From Rugalucina vietnamica (lineage: Eukaryota; Mollusca; Bivalvia; Lucinida; Lucinidae), in NCBI GenBank assembly GCA_964017185.1, contig OZ024875.1, positions 45,029,986 to 45,093,985 on the forward strand: 64,000 nt of DNA, in the 5' to 3' direction. The notes beneath the pieces are model-generated. The model saw only the letters and a program-made list of their open reading frames with translations. It was not told the DNA's origin and searched no databases. Shown here in pieces: positions 35,508 through 47,500 of the stretch (positions within the stretch are counted from its first letter, which is position 1; the number at the start of each line of letters is the position of its first letter). A program made the translations under genes and the position numbers.

Positions 35508-38500
35508 GTAAGTGTCTTTATAATATTGTTCCGTTCCATACTGTTACAATATCTAATAACTACTCTGTTTAAACCATACCTTTGAAAACTACAGTACATT
35601 TTAACTTGATCATATAGCTATATAAAATGCCCCGGGGTCAATGTACTGTTATATTCCCGGAAGTTTATATGCTGATTAATCAGGAACGTAATAAAACTAT
35701 GTGGTCTGCCAAAAGGAACAACCATTAGCCTTAAAACAATTAGTTTAAAAAAACAAAAACTTAAACAAAAATAAAGAAACACGAAAAGAAACATAAATTT
35801 AAGTGTTTACTAAATATTTATTTTACACATTACGCTTAGTACGAGTACATGTATCAATAGTTTCGAGCAAAACATGAAAACATTTAGATCAATGCAAAGT
35901 TTTAATATTCTGATATTTTGTTCATATTATATCATGCTGCATCTTATCTACATGTAATAACGGCGTTCATTTTTTATCGTATCGTGCTTGAATCTGCACT
36001 TAATCGTTGGTCCACGATTAAGACCACGATACCAATCGTGGTCGACTACGATCAGAGCGTCTTCTGAACGTTTCGCCATAAAACGTCACAGACATAAAAT
36101 AGAACACCTAATAATAAATTTTGCCTTTCACTTCTAACGTTAACGGATTCGATTGGCATCCCACTGATATTACGCCAACAAACAAATGGAAATATGTGCA
36201 TTTTGCCATGTATAAATGCACGCGGTCTTGATATGGAGTGTTGTTTGCACTCGATAACGAAACCGCATGAAACCAGATACCGGATACGAAAATAATACAC
36301 TGTAAAAGTACACTCTCTGTCTGATCCGCATAACTACAATGTCTAAATAAAACTGAATACCGAAAAAGTACCCGAACTGGTTTACTATGGTTGTCATCAG
36401 TTTAATTGTTGTTAAAAAAATCTTTTTTAGAAGTTTATGTTCTGGTTCTGGTTTTCACGGTAATCGTAAAATATTGATATACATGTAAGCAACCAGTTTA
36501 AATTAACAGAAAAGACAAGAAGTAATTGTAGAAATAATAATAACTAGAAGTACAAATAGTTAGGGGACATGATACTTAAAGAAAGGAAAAAATCTTAGAT
36601 GCATTTAATCATACAGGGTTCGTTAAATGTTCGATCAAAAGAAATGTTTCGTCGCCTGCGTTCTTCAATACAAAAGCATTAAACACACATGACTAACAAG
36701 TTGAAATCGAAATCATTGTCGGACTGTCCCATGTTCTTATATTTCTCAGTCGAAGACCATTTTTATTTTATATCATTTTATTGTTTTATTCCTTTAATCA
36801 TTTTCAAAGGCACTCTCAAAAACTAGAACAGTTACTGTGATTTTGACCAGGGTAATGTGATGCGGCAACTTGTATGCTAAAATATTAAAACAATCAGATT
36901 TAACATGTTTGAGACCCACTTCGTTGCATGCTGATATATTCTACAGGCTCGGGAATACATCGGTGAGAAGTCGCCCATAGATTCGAATGGTTCCCTGGAT
37001 TTCTACGATGGTCCTGTTTCCCGGTCAACTACAGGCGGATACGACAATGAAGGGTTCCAGCCATCTACTACTGCCTCATTGGTAAATGTGACCTACTTTA
37101 TAACCTATAATATGGCATTTTCAACATCTTTTATTCTATTGACACAAACGAAGATTTTCTGCATTCTACTGCTTGCCCATTGATAAGCTAATACATGTAG
37201 TTTACAGGTGCATTCGGTTATTAATATACCACTGCGATATTCAGAAATAAATTGACAACAGTTCTTGTTTTTGAACCATCGTCACTGGCAAGAAATGGAC
37301 AACTGGATGAATTTGTTTATAAAATGTGTTACGAATGTCTATAAATATTTACTCTGTATATAAAACTTCCAGATCTTGTGATGTCGTACATGTATGCCTA
37401 AACTGATTACATAACATAAGGAGCCAAATTATTTACAAAACAAAATCGCTGATATTCGAGTTTCAAAGATTCCACAAGAAACCAAGGTTAATGATTTGTA
37501 ATTTTATTTGTACATTATGAAAGATTAACTATTTTTGTAGTACGGCTGAAAATTTGGTGTCTTTATTACCACTATTTACAAAGTTACACCATGATTTTTA
37601 TTCATTGTGCAATGTAGAATTTCATGGTAAAACGGTTGTTACAATATAAAACTAGGCATATCAGTGATATTTTGCAAGAAAATTAATATTCTACTAGGAC
37701 GGTTTTACGACCAAAGTTTGCTAGTGGGTTCCTTCATAAGGTAAGCTGTGGAGTCGCCCATGACTTTGTATTCTGCCAGAACGTGGGTTGACATTTCATC
37801 ATATAGTTTCATGATTTTTTCTAAGTGGGCTAAATTCATTGTAAGGCAATGACTCACACCTCCCCTTTGTGATATTCCAAACCTATAGTGTTTAAGTCAT
37901 GGAAATTAACATGTCAATACAGGACGCAAAAAAAGTATTTATGCAAGGCAATGTTCTTTGTATTTATCCTTAATCCGCAAAATACATCAATGATATAAGA
38001 GGAATGTCTGTCTTTGAATGTCCTGGTGATTCCATTGACTTAAAGCCTATACAAGAGGATTTGAATATCAAGAAAAAGAGCTGTGAGAGATAGCCTAACA
38101 GAAAAAAGTTTCCTCTTTGAAACTCCCAGTCCCCTATGGTATTCTGTGCCGAGAGAACAAACCAAGAATTGTATGATTAAATGCCAACCCATGGTTTGGC
38201 AGAATAAAAAGCCGTTGATAACTCCACTGTGTTTTAAGGCATGCGCACCTCATGAAGGAACCCACTAGCAAGCTATGTTCGTAAAACCGTTCTGGTAGAA
38301 TATTAGTTTTCTTACAAAATAACACTGACATGCTTAGTTTTATATTGTAACAACCGTTTTACCATGAAATTCTAAATTGTACAATGAATGAAAATCATGG
38401 TGTAACTTTGTAAAAAATAAAGGTAATAAAGACACCAAATTTTCAGCCGTACTACAAAAATTGGCTATTCTTTCATAATTTACAAATAAAATTACAAATC

Positions 38501-41500
38501 ATGAACCATGGGTTCCTTATGGAATCTTTGAAACTCGAATATCAGCGAAAGTTTTGTTAACATTTTGGCTCCATATGTTATGTATTCAATTCAGGCATAC
38601 ACTGTATATCATCGCAAGATCTGGAAGTTTTATACACAGAGTAAATATTTACAGACATACTTAACTCATTATATAAACACATTCATCCAGTTGTCCATTT
38701 CTTGCCAGTGACGATGGTTCAAAAACAAGAACTGTTGTCAATTTATTTCTGAATATCGTAGCGGTATATTAATAACCGAACGCACCTTGTGGCGTCTTCG
38801 AGTTACCAGTGTAACGAATTCAATAAACTTTCATGAATCCTTTAAAGAAAAGCAAAACTTTAACTTGAGAAGAATGGTCAGATCTGAACAAATGTTTAAA
38901 TACATGTGATACATAGAAGATTTTCCATGAAACTGTTTCTTTATTATGATTTCCACTTTAGTCAAACCGTATAAAATGGTATAGCGATAAGAGGCAATGT
39001 TTAGGACGTAAAATTGTTTGCAAGACAACATACTGTAATCGAATGTTTCAAACGTTTATGTATATCAGGCCACTCTGGACACTCAGCAATCGGCGGACAG
39101 CCGTAAACAGCTGTACGGGGTAGACGAAAACGAGGACCGCGGTAACTGGACGGGGAGGTTTGACTTTCTGTTGTCGTTGCTAGGTTACGCTGTCGGCCTT
39201 GGCAACGTCTGGAGATTTCCGTATTTATGCTACAGGTATACGCTTCATCACAATACATCTTTGGTGTTACGTACAGGAAGTTGTATAAAATGTAGGAACA
39301 GCCCGCTGTACTTGATACCATTCCTGATCGCATGATTTGATACGTACAACTAACCTATATATTTTTCCCGCCACGAAAGTCTGCAATCACATGTTTGTGA
39401 CAAACTATTGCTTAAACTATCGAACATAGGATCTGCATTCGTTACACCAACCACTAACATCCAAACTGACAAAAACTTTTCTTCAGCAAATGTACCACCT
39501 CCAGCCCATTCCAAAAGTATAAAAATGTAAGATTTTCTACTTACATGTTTGAGCAGCCATTGCAAAACCAAAGGCGCAGATCAAGACACCAAAGACGGAT
39601 ACAATTCTTCTTCCGCTTAAAACATGGGCCGAAATTCCAAGATTTTAGCTCACCTGAGCCGAAGGCTCACAGGTGAGCTTATAGTATAACCATGCTCCGT
39701 CGTCCGTCCGTCGTTCACAATTTCAAAGATCTTCTCCTCTAAATCCGCTTGGCCAATCAAAGCTAAACTTCATGTGGAGCATCTTTAGGAAGGGGGAACG
39801 AAAGTTAATATTAATGGTCTAGGTCACATGACCAAGATGGCCACCATGTCTATAAATAGCAAAAACCTTTAAAAATCTTCTTCTCCAGAACCAGTGGGCC
39901 GATTTCCACAAAACTTGGTATGTAGCATCGGGGACGCAGGCCCATTTTATATAAATCATGACCCTAGGATGACCTTGACCTATTTCACGGCAAAGTTAAC
40001 TTAGGTCGCCAATGCATTTGAATGGGAAAAAATGGTAAAATGCTATTTAATGGGTAAAACTTACTGGGAATAGGCAAATGGACAGAAGATTAATGTTAAT
40101 GGAAAATTTTAGCCCCTGGAGGTTTGTTTGCCCCTGCCCCGGGGCTATATAAATGTATACTGAACAAAAAAAAGAAACGCAACAATAGGCCACCGAGGAT
40201 TTTCTAGTTTAAGGGTAAAACGGTAATTTAAGGTCTGTTGCTGTATGATTCCCATTCATGGTATATTAGGGTATATCATGCAAAAAAAAACTGATTTTCA
40301 TTTCGATAAAAAATGAATGAGAAGTTTTTGTCGTCTTAAATAATGCAAATTGGGAAAATTTTGCTCAGCGCATGCGCACACTTTTGAAACTCCAAATCAC
40401 CAAGAAACAATGTCAGCTGCTCCCTAAGTAAAATTCATGAAAAAGAAATAAAGTTCAACGACGCACAAGCTGGTAATTAAAACCATCAAATCCCTATATG
40501 TTTAATTGAAAGGGGGATAATTTCAATTTTATTCAGTTTATTTCTTAAACGCGTGAGTTATCTGCTGAATGGTACATTGTGGTTTTGAATGAGAGTTTAT
40601 AGCGGATTTGAATCGTATCATTATTTTAATGCTCACGCATGCGCACTGTGTGGGTTACTACTTTCAGCATGCACATGGTCGGCATCGAATAACTCCATAA
40701 ATACACATCAAAATGAAACTCAGTTTCTTGCATTCGGAAGCCTGATATCTTATGCAGAAGTAGAAAATGCAATGATTTCTGATTGTATCATAGTTTGCTA
40801 AAAATTTAGTGAAATATAATTATTGCGTTTCTTGTTTTGTTAAGTATGTATTTCCATAATAATGAAACATCTTCTCCCCTGAAACCGCTTGGCCAATCAA
40901 AGCCAAACTTCATATGGAGCATCCTTGGGAAGGGGGAAAGAAAGGTTATATAAATGGTCAAGGTCACATGACCAATATGGCCGCCATGGCTATAAATAAA
41001 AAAAAACCTTTAAAAATCTTCTTCTCCAGAACCAGAAAGCCAATGATTTTGAAACTTGGTGTTAAGCATCAGCGACTAGAGCTCTACAAAGTTTCTATAA
41101 ATCATGACCCTGGGATGACCTTAACCTATTTTACGGCAAGGTCAACATAGGTCGCTCATGCATTTGAATGGAGAAACGTAATTAAATGTTATTTGTAGGG
41201 AAAAACTTGCAGGAAATGGGCAAATGGACTTAAGATTGATGATTCTGAAAAAATTTGGACCCCAGGCACCCCGGGACAATATACATGTATATACCAGTGA
41301 TATTCAAAGATCTTCTTCTCTGAAACTGCTTGGCCAATCAAAGCCAATTTTATGTGGAGGATCGTTAAGAAGGGGCAATGAAAATTTATATAAATGGTCA
41401 TGGTCACATGACCAAGATGGCTGCCATGGCTAAATATAGCAAAAGCCTTTAAAAATCTTTTTCTCCAGAACAGAAGGCCCATGATTTTGAAACTTGGCAT

Positions 41501-44500
41501 GAAACATCAGGCAATGGAGCTCTACAAAGTTTATATAAATTGTGACCCTTGGATGACCTTGACCTATGTTACGGCAAGGTCAGTTCAGGTCGCCCATGCA
41601 TTTGAATGGGGAAAATTGTTAGAATGTCATTCGAAGGGCCAAACTTGCAGTAAATTTGCAAATGGACTAAAGTTTTATGATTTGAATAAGAAATTGACTC
41701 CAGGGTTTGCTCTCACCCGGCCCTGGGGTTATATACATGTATATTACCATTCTAGTCAAACAGGTTTATTGGTATATATCTCAGGTTTCAGGTGAGCGTT
41801 TACAGGACCATTGGTCCTCTGGTTAGTCTTTGCCTGTGCCTGTACATGCCGGTTTGTGTAGGACCTGGTCGGAATTTTAACGATGCACCATACTGTCACT
41901 TTTCGATAATGTTATATGTAATTCATCTGCAGGAATGGTGGTGGAGCCTTTTTGATTCCATTCGCCATAATGATGGTGATTGTGGGCGTTCCTCTGTTTT
42001 ATATGGAAGCTTCGATAGGACAGTTTACCAGCAGTGGCCCAATGACATGTTGGAAGTTTGCCCCGCTTTTCAAAGGTATACTTGTCAACTCATACTAATC
42101 ACATATTTACGTATATTTAGCTTCACAAAGCAAAATAGTCAAGATATTTTAAGACGCAAAGCCTTCAAACAAGCGGTTCCTGGAAAATATTCTGTACTTT
42201 CTTACAAACTGGATAATTGAAATAAACTGAGATCCCTTAAGAGCAGTGAGCATATTAATTAGAAAAGGGATTGGCCATACTTAAGTCTCTTCAGTGACCC
42301 TGTAGATTTGGCAAAATGGAGCCAAAGAAGAATACTGGAATTTTGCAACTTTTAACAGAATAGTCGATGCAAAGACCAGTATTATCCAAACAGAGCCAAA
42401 TAGTCATCCGCACACATTGCTTCTTTAATCCGTTTTGTGACATATTGTTTCAGATCTCACTTGAAAAGACGTTGTAATGGGCTGTCTGCTATTTCGTTAC
42501 CGTATCAAAAACTATTTTGAATAGCAGTTACACTGTTTTTGTTATAAGTATTACAATTTACAAGTATAAAATCGTTCCAGTTTCTTTTCTAGGTGTCGGT
42601 ATATCCATGGTTATGGTATCAGCTATGACGGCTATCTACTATAACACTGTCCTGGCATGGTCATTCTACTATATGATTGTGTCCTTCGCCAGTGACTTGC
42701 CATGGAGTAATTGTTATAATATTCTGATTACAGGTGTCGGTATATCCATGGTAATGGTATCAGCAATGACAGCTATCTACTATAACACAGTTCTGGCTTG
42801 GTCGTTCTACTTTATGTTTGCCTCCTTTACCAGTGACCTGCCCTGGAGTAATTGTAACAATGACTGGAACGGGGATTGTAAGTTTTTGTCCCCTTATGGA
42901 TAAATCAAGCCGAGGCGGTTCTAACGAGTACCCCGAATCTATGTTTTGAAGCAAAAATAAGAAAAATAGGTATATCCCTGCATACCCCAGTTTTTTCTAT
43001 ATGAAGGTGGGGTTTATTGCACGGACATACTTTCCTGATGTAACTTATGTGACCAAATTCGTCAGTGTTCGCTTTGTTTCAAGACATTGACAATTGTAAA
43101 CTGTTGCTGTTTGCAGTATAATTATTTTAGGCTAAACTTTTTGTCAGTACACCCGACAAATTCACGAAAATCAACTTTTGCATTACCGTTCTGTTTCTTG
43201 TGAGAGAATAAAAATCATTTTCATGATGATTTAGATTGCCGGGACAAGTTACCACTAATGGAGTGCACTGATGGCGCACAGACAAAGAACCCCAACGGGA
43301 CGTGTTACTCTGAGGGCCAGCTGATCGGGGTCTGGAATGATACCGTGTTTGAAAATAAGACAGGGATCAGCAGGGTCTCCCCGGCGGAGGAGTATTGGAA
43401 GTGAGTGTTGACAATATGTGTTAACATGAGCAAAATTTTGGCCTGGCTATACTCTATCAGTAGAGAACTATTGGAATATTACACGTATAGATCCTGAAAA
43501 GTTTTATGGAAACCATTATGAACAAAAAGAATATACTCATCAGCGGTTTAGAATTTAATAGTATTACGCATTGACTATTTTGCTTATTTCAATGAGAAAT
43601 GCTTTCCCACATGCTAGAATGCGTCGGTACGGATTGAATTTATTTACCGTTATTTACTGTCCGTGCGAAAAGTGGTATAACCTTATTACCGTGCATCTTT
43701 GAATTATCTGTTATCATATCATACCCATGCCAAATGAATGACTGACACTGCACACTTAAAGACCTATTCCCATGTCTATTGAGGGTCATTAGATAAGGGC
43801 CAGGGCATTAGAAAACCCAGTGCCCAGACAATGACTCAGAATACAGGTAGGGGCAAAACAGGAAAAATCAATATTGATTGCAGAGGGAGGCAGTTTTATT
43901 GCACAGGTTATCAGGGACCATAAAATCAACAAACATTGCAACTACATGTATCATCCTTTAGGGGCCTCTTTATGACCCCCTGCAGAGATGTGATAATCAC
44001 CTCATTATGACAGTCCTTTGATCTAAGGACCATATTGCACCATTAGGGTTCATTAACTGAATAAACAGTGGTACCACTTCTAGCTTCTTCAGAAGTAGGT
44101 CTTTAAAACATTATCAATTTCAATTTCAAATAAATTAACAAATAATGTAAAATGTCATTTATACCGATTGGCTACATTCTCCGATGGCCCCGTACATTCC
44201 AGGAAAAGATCTGAATATGGAAACTGGAAAATATCTGAGCCAAATACAATACTAATTTTGGTGGCACAATGCACGCACGTAGTAGCTTCTCAGTTTACTT
44301 ATGACTTGAATCTTTGCTTCTTCCAGTAATGAAGCGTTGAAGATGAGTTCTGGTATAGATGTCTACGGTCAGCCTATCTGGTACCTTGTCATGTGTCTAA
44401 TGTTGGCCTGGATTGTGGTCTTCTTTTGTCTTATCAAGGGAATCAAGTCAACTGGAAAGGTAGAACATATTCATTTTACTTTAGTGCTTGTGCATGTAGA

Positions 44501-47500
44501 TCTTTCACATAGCTTATATTGCAGTTTTTGAATAGCTCGTGGTACACACCTCAAAACGCATACGATACATTCGAAACAACAAAGACATCCAGAAGACCTT
44601 CTCGGTTGTCCAACTGTCCTTGTGCTGTAGTACAATGCTATAGCAGAAACATATTTTATACTTCCAAACGAAGACGCATTTTTCTTTAAGTCATTGGTCC
44701 TTTCTGTGTGTTATTCACTAGATTTGTTTCGTGGAACCCTATAAGAGCAAAACCTACATGTAACTAGAAACATGTATACCTTCCAATTTTCAGGTGGTCT
44801 ATTTTACAGCAATATTTCCCTACATAGTCCTAGTGATCCTGTTTTTCCGTGGAGTAACGTTAGAGAATGCTGGCGAGGGAATCAAGTTCTTTATTATACC
44901 GAGATGGGAACGGCTAGGAGATGCCAGGGTATGTTCGGCTGTCTTATTAGGAAAAAAGTGCTTCAAATACAACCACCAAATTAAGCCAATAAGGGCCCAC
45001 ATTAGCTTGACGGTGTCGTTAAGCCCTCAATTTGTTAACTGGATATGGACTTCAAAAGCAAATACACTGTTATTTTTTTGGTGATAAAATGTGAGAATCC
45101 TTTGCATTGCAAAAGATTCTCATAATGCAAAGGATTCTCATTTTATCAACAAAAAATAAGAGTGTATTTGAAATATTCATGTTTGAAATTTTAACAAATC
45201 GTTAACTAACGACATCTCGTTAATTTTTAACAATTGGGCCAAAGTTTATAATTTTTAACATTTGGGCCTGCCCAAAGTTTATACACGTATATGTAAGGAT
45301 CGTTTGGCTTGAACTTCTTTTCCTAGGCAGACTCAGACCAGAGCGGTTAACCAGTAAACCAGGTGGTCAGTCAGAAGTGTATAAGCTTTGCCTGGAGGCA
45401 CATGCAGCCCATCTATTTGCTAAGGCTTCAATGAGCAGGGTCCCCGAAACATGTTTTAATGAAAATGTGCTCATTAGTGCGGATATGTCTACTTACAATA
45501 TGATAAACGCATGTTTTGGCTATCAACAAAGATTAATAGTATGCGGAGTCGAATGATGGTGTATCGGAGACAGCAAAAGATCTTGTTACATTTCATTTTG
45601 TCCTGTCGAAAAGTATTCGCCTTGACCAAAAGGTTTCTACGATCCCGGCAGGATTCGAACCTGCAATCTCCTGATCCGTAGTCAGGCGCCTTATCCATTG
45701 GGCCACGGGACCAGATGGAAATGAAGAAATTTAATTTTGCATTTGTGTGATTAGGGGCATTGAGAGGTCAATGGATGCATGTCATTGTATAGACAAAAAT
45801 CAATTTCGAACTGAAATTCAACAGTCATTTCATAGCGCTTAATAAAAAGAGAGCTTCAAAAGTGGTCATTTATAACTTTGTTTCGGTTTTTCATTTATAA
45901 TTGATAACAACATATGAAGAGTATACACATATCTATGTTTACATTGACATATAGAAACGCATTAAAATGGAATGGTTTTAACAACATTTAGGTATGGAAG
46001 GACGCTGCAGTGCAGATATTTTTCTCCATGTCTATTGCCGGTGGAGGATTGATAACACTCTCCAGTTACAACAGATTTCACAACAATATTCTCAAGTATG
46101 TTATTAGCGGATGCTAACCTGTTCAGTGTTGCCACCCATTTTATCGGCCTCTCGACATTTTCAGCGCTCTGACGTTTTCTTTACTACAATTAAAGTGCGG
46201 TGCGGCGTTTACATAAGCTGAAAAAAATCTTAAGTTTCAGACTTTCCTTCTGAATTAGGTAGTACATTATATTCACCATTGCTATAATTTCACTTTCCCA
46301 TAACACATGTATGAAAGGTATTTCATGAAAAAAGCAACAACACAAAACAGGGCAGTTTCTCGTGGGCAATCAATTCAATTTCCATTGAAATTGGCACTGT
46401 GACTGCGGTGCGTATTAAAAAGCCTTGTGTTTTCAGAGACACGGTGATAGTATGTCTAGGTGATTTCTTCACATGTATATTCGCTGGTTTTGTCATCTTC
46501 TCCTACCTGGGATTTATGGCGGGAAAACAATCGACAACCGTTGATAAAGTTGCACAAGATGGTATTACTATATAAATGTTTTATTTACTTATTATTATTT
46601 AATCTAACTCCCTAGCTCTTTAATATGTTTTTGTTTGTTTCACTTTTCACTGTGAAAACATCTTCTGTTAGACAATTATTCAAGATATGGTCATAAACAT
46701 ACAACCCCACTTGGTGGCACAGTAAAAACTCTTGATTAGTTACAATAAACATTCGTGTGTCATCCATTTTTAATTAAATAGTACGTTTGTGTCAATAAGG
46801 GCTGCTAAGGTCATATGGAACGCATGATGGCCACAAATCACGGTTCTTGTTAATTTTATTGGAGTGTTTTGTGATACATGTACCATGGCCAGTGATGACT
46901 CTTTTTATGTCTCCCCCCGACAGGGTCGGGAGACATATTGTTTTTCCCCGTGCGTCTGTCTGTCCGTCTGTCTGTCCGTCCGTCTGTCCGTCTCAAATCG
47001 TGTCCGCTCTATAACTTGAAAACCGTTAAAGATTTTTCAACGAAACTTGGTACACTTGTAAACCATGACGAGACGATGTGTCATGCACAAGAACCATAAC
47101 TCTAGCTTGAATATTTTTGGAGTTATTTCCCTTTGATTATTTTCGATACAATTTCGTGTCCGCTGTATAACTTGAAAACCGTTAAAGATTTTTCAATGAA
47201 ACTCGGTACACATGTAAACAACGACGAGACAATGTGTCATGCACAAGAACCATAACTGTAGCTTGAGTATTTTTGGAGTTATTTCCCTTTGATTATTTTC
47301 GATACAATTTCGTGTCCGCTGTATAACTTGAAAACCGTTAAAGATTTTTCAATAAACCTTGGTACATTTATTAAGCATGATAAGACGATGTGTCACGCAC
47401 AAGAACCATAACTCTGGCTTGAGTATTTTATGAGTTATTTCCCTTTGATTATTTTCCATACAATTTCGTGTCCGCTTTATAACTCGAAAACCGTAAGAGT

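Larger units (their letters stand above)
39565..41875. mobile_element. GAGCCGC-family MITE split by a pearl-like element
   Basis: 39565-39642 (AACCAAAGGCGCAGATCA, ACAATTCTTCTTCCGC) and 41826-41875 (CTGTACATGCCGGTTTGTGT, GGACCTGGTCGGAA) are the two parts of one worn hairpin MITE. The gap between them is the repeat-bearing element below. Confidence 0.65.

Noticed and set aside
39001-39333. 110-residue open frame on the minus strand
   Set aside because: It is the antisense shadow of gene B exon 3.
45489-45698. 69-residue open frame on the minus strand
   Set aside because: Its first part is a translation of the tRNA-Arg gene; the rest has no conserved features.
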